A model generated the notes under the pieces. It did no database searches. It was not told the origin of the DNA and was given only the letters and a program-made list of their open reading frames with translations. Source: DASULA01 sp036278435 (lineage in GTDB: Bacteria > Actinomycetota > Actinomycetes > Mycobacteriales > DASULA01). From it: a stretch of DNA of 23,456 nt. Below are positions 1 through 7,223 of the stretch, in pieces. Where the stretch lies: positions 1 through 23,456 of the forward strand of contig DASULA010000119.1 in the NCBI GenBank assembly GCA_036278435.1, written 5' to 3'. The translations under genes and the position numbers were made by a program. The number at the start of each line of letters is the position of its first letter. The stretch's first letter is position 1.

Positions 1-26
1 GGCAAACATCCGTTTTCACGGTGATC

Positions 27-42
27 CGCCCGCTTGAGGGCG
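27..42 (-). terminator. possible hairpin downstream of the Rv2375-like gene
   Basis: CGCCC (27-31) and GGGCG (38-42) form a 5-bp stem around a 6-nt loop. CCGCC (26-30) can alternatively pair with GGCGG (46-50). There is no U-tract, which is common for actinobacterial terminators. The call is weak and rests only on the inverted repeat and its position after the leftmost minus-strand gene. Confidence 0.25.
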
Positions 43-52
43 TTTGGCGGGG

Positions 53-202
53 CTAATGCCGAGCAAGCAGATCTTCGGCCAGTTCGACGTAACGGTCGGC
101 CTGCGCGGTCAACCAGCCGCTGGGCCGGCGATCCGCGGGCGTGCGCGGCGTGTCTCGGCCCGGCTGGCCGGGGCGGTATGCGGGGTGGCTACGTGCCTTC
201 CC
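53..202 (-). other. out-of-frame coding-like tail beyond the Rv2375-like gene
   Basis: Downstream of the stop of the 189-518 gene, a different minus-strand frame stays open to a TAG at 53-55. Its end reads like real protein (last residues DRYVELAEDLLARH). It has no plausible start of its own and would join the upstream gene through a +1 shift, for instance at the C4 run (200-203) or the G6 run (about 219-224, plus strand). It may be the frameshifted original C-terminus of that gene, a remnant of another gene, or chance. Confidence 0.2.
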
Positions 203-518
203 CGGAACCGTCCGGCGAGGGGGGATCGTCCAGGTTCAGGACGCGGACGTGCAGGACGTTGCGCTGGTGCAGGGCGGCGCGCAGCGCCCGGTGCAGGCCG
301 TCCTCCAGGTACATCTGACCGTTCCACTGCACCGCGTGCGGGAACAGGTCGCCGTAGAAGGTGGAGTCCTCGTCCAGCAACTTGTCCAGGGCCAGTTCAC
401 GCTTGGTGGTCACCAACTCGTCGAGCCGGACCTGCCGTGGCGGTATCCTCGCCCAGTCTCTCGTGGAGAACCCGTGGTCGGGGTACGGCCGCCCGTCGCG
501 GACCTCCTTGAAGATCAC
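189..518 (-). CDS. conserved actinobacterial hypothetical protein (Rv2375-like) upstream of hrcA
   Basis: The product is 109 aa and begins VIFKEVRDGRPYPDHG. It is charged and soluble, with no signal peptide or membrane segment. The middle part (QWNGQMYLEDGLHRALRAAL) resembles the 'substrate plus DGxHR' core seen in ParB/sulfiredoxin-like folds, but that resemblance is only suggestive. A small conserved gene in the same divergent position next to hrcA is known in mycobacteria (Rv2375 beside Rv2374c), and the ~105-aa length fits. GTG 518 is chosen as the start because AGGGAG lies 5 nt upstream; a TTG at 557 in the same frame has no such site. It is transcribed away from hrcA. Function is unknown. 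A possible frameshifted C-terminal extension lies downstream, to position 53. Confidence 0.75.
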   Translation of the reverse strand: MIFKEVRDGRPYPDHGFSTRDWARIPPRQVRLDELVTTKRELALDKLLDEDSTFYGDLFPHAVQWNGQMYLEDGLHRALRAALHQRNVLHVRVLNLDDPPSPDGSGEGT

Positions 519-675
519 GTGTCTCCCTCGTCGTTGGTCGCCGCGGGCGATGGTCAACGCCGTCGTCCTGCAAGACTAACGACCCCGTCGAGGTGGTCAC
601 CCGCATCGTCTTGGCTTTTGTCGGCATAGAAGCGGCTTCAGGAACCTTGAGAGGCATGTGAGGTGCGGCCAGACG

Positions 676-681
676 TACACT
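676..681 (+). promoter_or_regulatory. probable -10 box of the hrcA operon
   Basis: TACACT fits the TANNNT pattern of actinobacterial -10 elements and lies directly against the CIRCE operator, so HrcA binding would block the start site. No good -35 hexamer was found at 16-18 bp. The nearest, TTGAGA at 647-652, is too far upstream. Confidence 0.4.
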
Positions 682-706
682 GGCACTCACAGGTGACGAG
701 TGCCAG
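680..706 (+). promoter_or_regulatory. CIRCE operator for HrcA
   Basis: Perfect 9-bp inverted arms CTGGCACTC (680-688) and GAGTGCCAG (698-706) are separated by 9 nt. This is the architecture of CIRCE (consensus TTAGCACTC-N9-GAGTGCTAA). Only the outer bases differ from the consensus, and they differ symmetrically, so pairing is kept. The right arm runs into the AGGAGG ribosome-binding site (705-710) of hrcA, so the same sequence can act on DNA as operator and may hide the Shine-Dalgarno in RNA. Established role: HrcA binds here at normal temperature. Confidence 0.93.
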
Positions 707-717
707 GAGGTGACCCA

Positions 718-1740
718 ATGACCCTTGAGGAACGCAAACTCGAGGTACTTCGGGCCATCATCGAGGACTTCATCTCGTCCAACGAACCGGTCGGCAGCAA
801 GGCGCTGGCCGAGCGGCACCAGCTCGGCGTGTCCCCGGCCACGATCCGCAACGACATGGCGGCGCTGGAGGAGGAGGGCTACCTCACCCAGCCACACACC
901 AGCGCCGGACGGATCCCCACCACCAAGGGGTACCGCTTCTTCGTCGACCGGCTGGCCCAGCTCAGGCCGCTGTCGCCGGCCGAACGCCGGGCGATCCACA
1001 TGTTCCTGGAGGGCGCTGTCGACCTCGACGACGTGCTGCACCGGACCGTCCGGCTGCTCGCCCAGCTCACCCACCAGGTCGCGGTGGTGCAGTACCCGTC
1101 CCTGTCGCGCAGTACGGTGTGCCACCTGGAGGTGGTGCGGCTCACGCCGAGCCGGCTGATGCTGGTGCTGATCACCGACGCCGGTCGGGTCGAGCAACGG
1201 GTGGCGGAAATGCCCGACGAGGTCAGCGAGGACGTGGTGGCCGAGTTGCGCGCCACCCTGAACGCGCGGCTGCGCGACCGGCGGCTGGCCGACGCGCCCG
1301 ACATCGTCTCGGACCTGCCGGACTCGGTACCGGCCAGATTGCGCCCGGTGGTCACCACGTTGTCCGTGGTGCTGCTGGAGACGTTGGTGGAGCGCCCCGA
1401 AGAGCGGGTGGTGCTCGGCGGCACGGCCAACCTCACCCGCAGCGCCCTGGACTTCCCGAACACCATCCGCCCGGTGCTGGAGGCCCTGGAGGAGCAGGTG
1501 GTGCTGCTGCGGCTGCTCGGCGAGGTGCACAGCCCGACCAAGGTTCTGGTACGGATAGGCGACGAGAACACGTTCGAGGCACTGCGGTCGACGTCGGTGG
1601 TGTCCATCGGGTATGGATCGGGTGAGACCGCGCTGGGCGGGCTCGGCGTGTTGGGCCCGACCCGGATGGACTACCCGAGCACCATCACCGCGGTCAGCGC
1701 CGTAGCGCGCTACGTCGGCCAGTTGTTGGCAGGAAGCTAG
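718..1740 (+). CDS. hrcA: heat-inducible transcription repressor HrcA
   Basis: The product is 340 aa, the usual HrcA length. The N-terminus (MTLEERKLEVLRAIIEDFI) and the winged-helix region (SPATIRNDMAALEEEGYL, then THTSAGRIPTTKGYRFF-like sequence at about residues 45-75) are diagnostic. The rest is the GAF-like HrcA core. The protein represses class I heat-shock genes through CIRCE and is held active by GroEL. ATG 718 is preferred because AGGAGG ends 7 nt before it; a GTG at 700 lies inside the CIRCE right arm. It heads an autoregulated operon with dnaJ 6 bp downstream, the standard actinobacterial hrcA-dnaJ2 arrangement. Confidence 0.97.
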   Translation: MTLEERKLEVLRAIIEDFISSNEPVGSKALAERHQLGVSPATIRNDMAALEEEGYLTQPHTSAGRIPTTKGYRFFVDRLAQLRPLSPAERRAIHMFLEGAVDLDDVLHRTVRLLAQLTHQVAVVQYPSLSRSTVCHLEVVRLTPSRLMLVLITDAGRVEQRVAEMPDEVSEDVVAELRATLNARLRDRRLADAPDIVSDLPDSVPARLRPVVTTLSVVLLETLVERPEERVVLGGTANLTRSALDFPNTIRPVLEALEEQVVLLRLLGEVHSPTKVLVRIGDENTFEALRSTSVVSIGYGSGETALGGLGVLGPTRMDYPSTITAVSAVARYVGQLLAGS

Positions 1741-1746
1741 GGATCC

Positions 1747-2874
1747 GTGGCGACTGACTACTACGGCGTTCTCGGTGTTGCCCGGGACGCGACACCCGAG
1801 GAGATCAAGCGCGCCTACCGCAAGCTCGCCCGCGACCTGCACCCGGACGTGAACCCGGATCCGGTCGCGCAGGAGCGGTTCAAGGACGTGACCCGGGCCT
1901 ACGAGGTGCTCTCCGACCCGGAGAAGCGGCAGGTCGTGGACCTGGGCGGCGACCCGCTGTCGCCCGGCGGCGGCGCGACCGGGCCGTTCACCGGGTTCGG
2001 TGGGCTGGGCGACATCATGGACGCGTTCTTCGGCGGTTCGGGTGGCCCCCGCGGCCCGCGCAGCCGGGTCCGCCAGGGCGCCGACGCGCTGATCCGACTG
2101 GAACTGGAACTGGCCGAGGCGGCCTTCGGGGCCACCAAGGACATCACGGTGGACACCGCGGTGGTGTGCGACACCTGCGAGGGAGCCGGCACCGCCCCGG
2201 GCACCAGACCGCAGACCTGCGACACCTGTGGCGGGCGCGGCGAGGTGCAGACCGTGCAGCGGTCGTTCCTCGGCCAGGTGATGACCACCCGCACCTGCCC
2301 GTCCTGCCTCGGGGTGGGCGAGATGATCACCCACAAGTGCCCGGAGTGCGGGGCCGAGGGTCGGGTGCGGGCCCGCCGCACCATCTCGGTCAAGATCCCG
2401 CCGGGCGTCGAGGACGGAATGCGGATCCGGCTGTCCGGGCAGGGCGAGGTCGGTCCCGGCGGCGGCCCGGCCGGGGACCTGTACGTGGAGATCAGCGAGC
2501 TGCCGCACGACATCTTCAGCCGGCAGGGTGACGACCTGCACTGCCGGGTGTCACTGCCGATGACCGCGGCGGCCCTGGGTACCTCGCTGAAGCTGACCAC
2601 CCTGGACGGCGAGGAACAGGTGGACATCCGGCCGGGCACGCAGCCCGGCTCGATACTCACTCTGCGGGCCCGTGGGGTGCCACAGCTCCGCGGGGTGGGC
2701 CGCGGCGACCTGCTGGTCCACGTCGAGGTCAAGACGCCGACCCGGCTGGACGCCGACCAGGAGCGGTTGATGCGCGAGCTGGCCAGGTTGCGCGGTGAGG
2801 AACGCCCGGACTCGGGCCGGCCCGGTGGTGGCGGCCTGTTCTCCAGGATGCGTGACGCGTTCAACGGGCGATGA
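1747..2874 (+). CDS. dnaJ: molecular chaperone DnaJ (second actinobacterial DnaJ type)
   Basis: The product is a 375-aa type I Hsp40. The J domain (residues 1-70) carries the HPD signature at 32-34, which stimulates DnaK ATPase. A Gly/Phe-rich linker (about 68-108) follows. The zinc-binding region has four CxxC pairs, C141/C144, C158/C161, C184/C187 and C198/C201. The fourth repeat reads CPECGAEG, so one usual glycine is Ala. The C-terminal substrate-binding domains then follow. The sequence VVDLGGDPLSPGG after the J domain is typical of the hrcA-linked DnaJ2 copy rather than the dnaK-grpE-linked copy. It starts with GTG 6 bp after hrcA and shares ATGA with rsmE, so all three are probably one HrcA-controlled transcript. 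Confidence 0.96.
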   Translation: MATDYYGVLGVARDATPEEIKRAYRKLARDLHPDVNPDPVAQERFKDVTRAYEVLSDPEKRQVVDLGGDPLSPGGGATGPFTGFGGLGDIMDAFFGGSGGPRGPRSRVRQGADALIRLELELAEAAFGATKDITVDTAVVCDTCEGAGTAPGTRPQTCDTCGGRGEVQTVQRSFLGQVMTTRTCPSCLGVGEMITHKCPECGAEGRVRARRTISVKIPPGVEDGMRIRLSGQGEVGPGGGPAGDLYVEISELPHDIFSRQGDDLHCRVSLPMTAAALGTSLKLTTLDGEEQVDIRPGTQPGSILTLRARGVPQLRGVGRGDLLVHVEVKTPTRLDADQERLMRELARLRGEERPDSGRPGGGGLFSRMRDAFNGR

Positions 2875-3608
2875 CGGTGCGGGCCCCGGTCTTCCTGGTC
2901 GACGTGTTGCCCGAGACCGACCAGACCGTGCTGGACGGCCCGGAGGGACGGCACGCCGCCACCGTGCGCCGGATCCGGGCCGGCGAGCACATCCACCTGT
3001 CCGACGGCACCGGCGGTCTGGCCGAATGCACCGTGGTGGGCACCGAGCATGACCAGTTGGCGCTGGCCGTGCTGCGGCGCAGCCGGCTGCGCCCGCCGGA
3101 CCCCCGGTTCGTGGTGGTGCAGGCGCTGCCCAAGGGCGACCGCGGTGAACTCGCGGTGGAACTGCTCACCGAGGTGGGCGCCGACGAGATCGTGCCGTGG
3201 GCCTCGGCCCGAACCGTGCCGCAGTGGCGGGGTGAACGGGGTGAGCGGGCGCTGGCCCGCTGGCGGTCCACCGCCCGGGAGGCGGCCAAGCAGAGTCGCC
3301 GGGCCTGGTTGCCCTACGTCACCGACGTGCACACGACCCGGCAGGTGTGCGCGCTGATCGCCGGGTCGGCCGGGGCGGTGGTGCTCGACCAGGACGCCCG
3401 CCTGCCGTTGGCCGAGACGCCGTTGCCCTCCTCCGGAGACATCCTGGTCGTGATCGGCCCGGAGGGCGGGCTGACCGAGGGGGAGGTGACCGCGTTCCGC
3501 GCGTCCGGTGCGCGGCCGGCCCGGCTGGGACCCACCGTGCTGCGCACCTCCACCGCTGGCCCGGCCGCCCTGTCAGTACTGTCGGTCCGCACCGACCGCT
3601 GGCGCTGA
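2871..3608 (+). CDS. rsmE: 16S rRNA (uracil-1498-N3)-methyltransferase RsmE
   Basis: The product is 245 aa, normal for RsmE. It methylates U1498 of 16S rRNA in the assembled 30S subunit using S-adenosylmethionine. A PUA-like N-terminal domain (GPEGRHAATVRRIRAGEHIHLSDG) is followed by a SPOUT trefoil-knot domain. The knot motifs are VIGPEGGLTEGEV and the C-terminal LGPTVLRTSTAGPAAL, which form the cofactor pocket. Its ATG overlaps the dnaJ stop by 4 bp (ATGA), implying translational coupling in the hrcA-dnaJ-rsmE operon. That places an rRNA modification enzyme under heat-shock control, a common actinobacterial arrangement. Confidence 0.95.
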   Translation: MTVRAPVFLVDVLPETDQTVLDGPEGRHAATVRRIRAGEHIHLSDGTGGLAECTVVGTEHDQLALAVLRRSRLRPPDPRFVVVQALPKGDRGELAVELLTEVGADEIVPWASARTVPQWRGERGERALARWRSTAREAAKQSRRAWLPYVTDVHTTRQVCALIAGSAGAVVLDQDARLPLAETPLPSSGDILVVIGPEGGLTEGEVTAFRASGARPARLGPTVLRTSTAGPAALSVLSVRTDRWR

Positions 3609-3619
3609 CCAGTACGCCC

Positions 3620-3647
3620 TGAGCCCTACCTGAGCCCTATGAGCCCT
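3620..3647 (+). repeat. three short TGAGCCCT repeats after rsmE
   Basis: TGAGCCCT occurs at 3620-3627, 3631-3638 and 3640-3647, just past the rsmE stop. The spacing is 11 and 9 bp. No function is evident; it looks like small-scale slippage in a non-coding gap. Confidence 0.6.
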
Positions 3648-3679
3648 CGCCGGAGAACCCGACCTCCGGGCCGGCGGGA

Positions 3680-3696
3680 GCGCCGACCGGCGGCGC
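3680..3696. terminator. bidirectional hairpin between convergent rsmE and the membrane-protein gene
   Basis: GCGCCG (3680-3685) and CGGCGC (3691-3696) form a perfect 6-bp GC stem with a 5-nt loop. It sits between two converging genes and can fold from either strand. It lacks a U-tract. Confidence 0.5.
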
Positions 3697-3706
3697 GGTC
3701 ACCGCG

Positions 3707-4798
3707 CTACCTGGCGGGCTCGCCCGACCGCACCGGTTTGGGGGGCGAGGTGGGGGCGGCCACGAAGTTGAGCAGGTGGTTCTCCGCGTCGACCGTCCAT
3801 GCGGCGACGGTGCCGGTCGGGGTGGACAGCGGCCGGATCGGGGTCAGCATCGCCGTCCAGGTCTGTTCCTGGGTCTGGTTCGGATTCGGGGACAGCACCG
3901 GGCTCTGCGAGGCCAGCGTCTGGTCCTGGCCGGGTTCGCGTAGTTCGACTTTGACCGAGGCGATCTGGTCGGCCTGGTTGGCTTGGTCGGTCGGGTCGGT
4001 CGGGGTCACCGTGCCGGTCACCATGAGCGGTGCGACGCCCTGCAACATGCCCGGCTGAACGCTCATCGCCTCCGAACTGCCGTCCAGCGGCGGCCGGCTC
4101 GCGTCGACCACCACGTACGGGGCGTCGTCGCCGCGGCGCACCCGCACCAGGTAGACCAGCGACACCGGTTGCGGGTTGCCGTCGCCGGTCTGCCGGGACA
4201 CCGTGACGCCGATCCCGGCGGCCAGCGGGGTGTCCCGGTCGGCCACCAGCGGGTCGGACGTGCCGACGAAGGAACGGATGAACTCCAGCGCGGTCTGCCG
4301 CGGGTCGCGCAGCGCCGGGTGGACCTGGTCGGCCACGTCCTGGTCGGCCCGGTGACCGCCCTCCCGCCGGCTGCCGTACGGCCACACCGTGGTCATGTCC
4401 GGCAGCGCTGGACTGGACTGGGTGGGAGAAATGCCGCCGGATGCCGACGAGCCGTGGGTTGTCGCCGACTCGGGCTCGCTGGTCGGCACCGGGTGCGCCG
4501 GTGTGGCGGTCAGGGTCGTGCGGTGCCCGGTGGCCGTCCCGGTGGTCGAACCGAGCGCGGTGCCCCGGTCGGTGCTGGTGGAGTGCAGGTACAGCGGCAC
4601 GGTGGCGGCCAACGCCACGACCACGGTCGCCGCCGCGACCCCCAGGGCCGGCCGCATCCAGCCCAACCGGCGGTGCCGTCGTTGGGCGCGTTCCCGGATG
4701 CGGTCCAGGCCGTCCCCGGCGGGGTGGATCCGGGCCGCCGCGTCGTTGAGCGCACGGCGGAGCTGGTCTTCCAGCTCGCGGCGTTCCGGGTTGGTCAC
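3707..4798 (-). CDS. single-pass membrane protein coupled to a SigE-family sigma factor
   Basis: The product is 363 aa. A cytoplasmic N-terminus of about 48 residues (ELEDQLRRALNDAAARIHP, then GDGLDRIRERAQRR) precedes one transmembrane helix (about 50-71, ALGVAAATVVVALAATVPLY). An extended Ser/Thr/Pro-rich outer region and a folded extracytoplasmic part follow. No known catalytic motif is visible, and there is no zinc-binding anti-sigma (HxxxCxxC) motif. GTG 4798 overlaps the sigma-factor TGA (GTGA), so the two are translationally coupled. The layout (short cytoplasmic helix pair, one membrane span, sensor-like exterior) suits an anti-sigma factor or co-regulated partner. That role is inferred from topology and coupling, not from a recognised family. 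Confidence 0.8.
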   Translation of the reverse strand: MTNPERRELEDQLRRALNDAAARIHPAGDGLDRIRERAQRRHRRLGWMRPALGVAAATVVVALAATVPLYLHSTSTDRGTALGSTTGTATGHRTTLTATPAHPVPTSEPESATTHGSSASGGISPTQSSPALPDMTTVWPYGSRREGGHRADQDVADQVHPALRDPRQTALEFIRSFVGTSDPLVADRDTPLAAGIGVTVSRQTGDGNPQPVSLVYLVRVRRGDDAPYVVVDASRPPLDGSSEAMSVQPGMLQGVAPLMVTGTVTPTDPTDQANQADQIASVKVELREPGQDQTLASQSPVLSPNPNQTQEQTWTAMLTPIRPLSTPTGTVAAWTVDAENHLLNFVAAPTSPPKPVRSGEPAR

Positions 4799-5310
4799 GG
4801 CCGTTCCTCCAGGCGGGCCCGAAGCGCCGCCATCCCGCGCGACGCGTGACTCTTCACCGCGCCGGGGCTGATCCGCATCGTCTCGGCGATCTGCGCTTCG
4901 GACATGTCGGCGTAGTAACGCAGCACCAGGCACTCGCGCTGCCGCGCCGGCAGGGTGCCCAGCGCCGCGACCACCCGGTCGCGTTCCAGCGACTCCATCG
5001 CACCGTGCTCGGCGGACGGGGCGTCGGGCATCGGCTTGGGTGCGTGCTTCTGGGCGACCAGGCGCCGGCGCATCCGGGACCGGGCGAGGTTGGCCACGGT
5101 GGTCCGCAGGTACGCCTCGGCGGCCTGTGGGTCGCGGATCCGGTTCCAGGCGCCATGCATCTTCACGTACGCGTCCTGGACCACCTCCTCGCTGACCCCG
5201 ATGTCGTCGAGCAGCAACGCCGCGATCCGCACCAGTTTGCGGTAGTGCGCGGTGTAGAGGGCGGTCAGTGCTTGGTCGGCGTCGAGTTCCTCCTCGCGAC
5301 GCCTCAACAC
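4795..5310 (-). CDS. SigE-family RNA polymerase sigma factor (ECF-like)
   Basis: The product is about 171 aa. Region 2 (LTALYTAHYRKLVRIAALLLDD, EEVVQDAYVKMHGAWNRIRDP) contacts core polymerase and the -10 element. Region 4 (LPARQRECLVLRYYADMSEAQIAETMRISPGAVKSHASRGMAAL) contains the helix-turn-helix for the -35 element. The YYADMSEAQIAE and SPGAVKSH signatures are typical of the large actinobacterial SigE-like group. The start is uncertain: GTG 5310 gives the usual short N-terminus, while GTG 5352 would add 14 residues. The coupled membrane protein downstream is a likely regulator. Its promoter specificity cannot be read from this window. Confidence 0.92.
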   Translation of the reverse strand: MLRRREEELDADQALTALYTAHYRKLVRIAALLLDDIGVSEEVVQDAYVKMHGAWNRIRDPQAAEAYLRTTVANLARSRMRRRLVAQKHAPKPMPDAPSAEHGAMESLERDRVVAALGTLPARQRECLVLRYYADMSEAQIAETMRISPGAVKSHASRGMAALRARLEERP

Positions 5311-5504
5311 CGGTACCGGACCCGCCTCATACAGGACCAGCGTGCCTGTCACGCATGGGAGGACGCCCCCCGGAGCGCTGCGGTTTACCGTTGGTTCCGG
5401 CCCGGGTGGGCCCGTCCGGGGCGCGGCCGGCGGTCGGGTCGGGCATCGATCGGTCGTCTCCGCCGCGCACCAGCCCATCCTCAAGGCGAACAGTTGGGGA
5501 CCCC

Positions 5505-5510
5505 TACGAT
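5505..5510 (+). promoter_or_regulatory. -10 box of a probable leaderless promoter for the HIT gene
   Basis: TACGAT is followed by exactly 6 nt and then the ATG at 5517, so transcription would begin at or next to the start codon. No Shine-Dalgarno precedes this ATG. TANNNT-N6-start is the standard leaderless layout in actinobacteria. Confidence 0.55.
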
Positions 5511-5516
5511 CACCCC

Positions 5517-5876
5517 ATGGCCGACTGCCTGTTCTGCGAAATCGTAGCCGGGGGTATCCCATCGACCGAGGTCAGGTCGTCCGACCGGGTGTACGCGTTC
5601 CGTGACATCGCCCCGCAGGCGCCCACCCACGTCTTGGTGGTGCCGCGGGAACACCACACCGACGCGGTGACGCTGGCCGCGGCCGACCCGGGACTACTGG
5701 CCGAGATGATCGAGGTCGGTGCCCGGATCGCCGCGGACGCCGGCGTGGCCGACTCGGGGTACCGGTTGGTCTTCAACCTGGGACCGGACTCCGGGCAGAC
5801 CGTCTTCCACGCCCATCTGCACGTCTTGGGCGGCACCTGGCTGGGTGGCCTGGCCGGGGGGCCGCTGCCCGGCTGA
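5517..5876 (+). CDS. HIT-family nucleotide phosphohydrolase (HinT type)
   Basis: The product is 119 aa and begins MADCLFCEIVAG. Histidine-triad proteins of this branch cleave nucleoside phosphoramidates or adenylated substrates through a nucleotidylated histidine. The triad is H98-A-H100-L-H102 (FHAHLHVLGG) with the middle histidine as nucleophile. The Cys pair in the N-terminus (CLFC) is shared with HinT homologues. The length is normal and the protein is cytoplasmic. It lies upstream of phoH with a terminator between them, so it is probably transcribed alone from the leaderless promoter just upstream. Confidence 0.94.
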   Translation: MADCLFCEIVAGGIPSTEVRSSDRVYAFRDIAPQAPTHVLVVPREHHTDAVTLAAADPGLLAEMIEVGARIAADAGVADSGYRLVFNLGPDSGQTVFHAHLHVLGGTWLGGLAGGPLPG

Positions 5877-5897
5877 CCCGGGTGACCGTGACCCGGG
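5877..5897 (+). terminator. rho-independent-type hairpin after the HIT gene
   Basis: CCCGGGT (5877-5883) and ACCCGGG (5891-5897) form a perfect 7-bp stem around a 7-nt loop, starting at the base after the HIT stop codon. Confidence 0.65.
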
Positions 5898-5911
5898 CGG
5901 CCTCCTGGTCC

Positions 5912-5928
5912 ACCGGGTCAGGCCCGGT
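5912..5928 (+). terminator. second hairpin after the HIT gene
   Basis: ACCGGG (5912-5917) and CCCGGT (5923-5928) form a 6-bp stem with a 5-nt loop, 14 nt after the first hairpin. Together they look like a tandem terminator isolating HIT from phoH. Confidence 0.5.
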
Positions 5929-6007
5929 CGCCCAGCGGAGATGGCCGTACCGGCGGATCCGCGGCACGCGGTGTCGCCATCGGGTCGTCCGGGCGCCACC
6001 CCGCGGG

Positions 6008-6013
6008 TAGGAT
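6008..6013 (+). promoter_or_regulatory. possible -10 box for the phoH operon
   Basis: TAGGAT, within GGGTAGGATCGG, is a good actinobacterial -10 match in the 209-bp gap before phoH. No strong -35 is visible. It would give a 5' leader of about 65 nt. Confidence 0.35.
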
Positions 6014-6085
6014 CGGACGGGTTCCGACCACGGATCCCTCCACGGATCAGCCCACCGAGAAGAAGAAAGCAGGGCGCCCCAGCCC

Positions 6086-7144
6086 GTGCCCGAGACGACC
6101 GCCGGTACGGCCGGCACAGCGCACAGATCAGAGTCGCAACTTCAGACGAAGATCGTCGTCCCCGCCGAACAGCCCATGGTCGGGCTGCTCGGGTCCAGGG
6201 ACGAGCTTCTCCGTGTGATCGAGGCCTCACTGGCCAGCGACATCCACGTCCGCGGCAACGAGATCACGCTGACCGGCTCGGCAGCGGACAACGCCCTGGG
6301 GGTCCGGCTGTTCGAGGAGCTGCTCGAACTGGTCCAGGCCGACCAGGTGCTCACCCCGGACGCGATCTCCCGCACGCTCACCATGTTGCGCAGCGGCGTG
6401 GCCGAGCGGCCGGCCGAGGTGCTCAGCCTGAACATCCTGTCCCGTCGGGGCCGCACGATCCGGCCCAAGACGCTGCACCAGAAGCGGTACGTGGACGCGA
6501 TAGACAAGCACACCATCGTGTTCTCGATCGGCCCGGCCGGCACCGGCAAGACCTACCTGGCGATGGCAAAGGCCGTTCAGGCATTGCAGTCAAAACAGGT
6601 CAACCGGATCATCCTCACCCGGCCCGCGGTCGAGGCGGGGGAGCGGTTGGGATTCCTGCCCGGCACGCTGTTCGAGAAGATCGACCCCTACCTGCGTCCG
6701 CTCTACGACGCGCTGCACGACATGATCGATCCGGACACCATCCCGAAGCTGACCCAGAGCGGCACCATCGAGGTGGCGCCGCTGGCCTACATGCGCGGGC
6801 GCACCCTCAACGACGCGTTCATCATCCTGGACGAGGCGCAGAACACCACGCCTGAGCAGATGAAGATGTTCCTCACCAGGCTCGGCTTCGGGTCCCGGAT
6901 GGTGGTCACCGGCGATGTCACCCAGGTCGACCTGCCCGACGGGCAGCGCAGCGGACTGAAGATCGTCCGGGAGATCCTGGAGGGGGTCGACGACGTGCAC
7001 TTCGCCATGCTCACCAGCAGCGACGTGGTGCGGCACCGGCTGGTCGGTGACATCGTCGACGCCTACGCCCGGTGGGACGCCGAGCAGGCGCCGCAGCCGG
7101 GCAACCGCGCGGAGCGGCGGGCTCGCGGCCAACGGACCCGGTAG
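6086..7144 (+). CDS. phoH: PhoH family ATPase
   Basis: The product is 352 aa. An N-terminal region (about 20-120) with a KH-like appearance precedes the PhoH P-loop domain. Walker A is GPAGTGKT (residues 149-156), followed by YLAMAKAV. Walker B is IILDEAQN (246-253), the DExx-type acidic motif of the family. The domain is related to the helicase fold of superfamily 1, and a role in RNA metabolism is inferred from its constant pairing with ybeY. The start is GTG 6086; a purine-rich tract (AGAAGAAAG, AGGG) lies upstream. It heads phoH-ybeY-CNNM-CDA-like, in the same order as M. tuberculosis phoH1-Rv2367c-Rv2366c-Rv2365c. Confidence 0.95.
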   Translation: MPETTAGTAGTAHRSESQLQTKIVVPAEQPMVGLLGSRDELLRVIEASLASDIHVRGNEITLTGSAADNALGVRLFEELLELVQADQVLTPDAISRTLTMLRSGVAERPAEVLSLNILSRRGRTIRPKTLHQKRYVDAIDKHTIVFSIGPAGTGKTYLAMAKAVQALQSKQVNRIILTRPAVEAGERLGFLPGTLFEKIDPYLRPLYDALHDMIDPDTIPKLTQSGTIEVAPLAYMRGRTLNDAFIILDEAQNTTPEQMKMFLTRLGFGSRMVVTGDVTQVDLPDGQRSGLKIVREILEGVDDVHFAMLTSSDVVRHRLVGDIVDAYARWDAEQAPQPGNRAERRARGQRTR

Positions 7145-7223
7145 CCCGACCCGGTGGGCGACACCGTGAACGGCACCAGTGGGCGGCACCAGTAGGCGAT
7201 CGGCAGGAGACCGGCGAACCGCA

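Noticed and set aside
397..2541. 714-aa minus-strand ORF
   Set aside because: It is the antisense shadow of hrcA and dnaJ; Arg/His/Gly/Gln-rich without domains.
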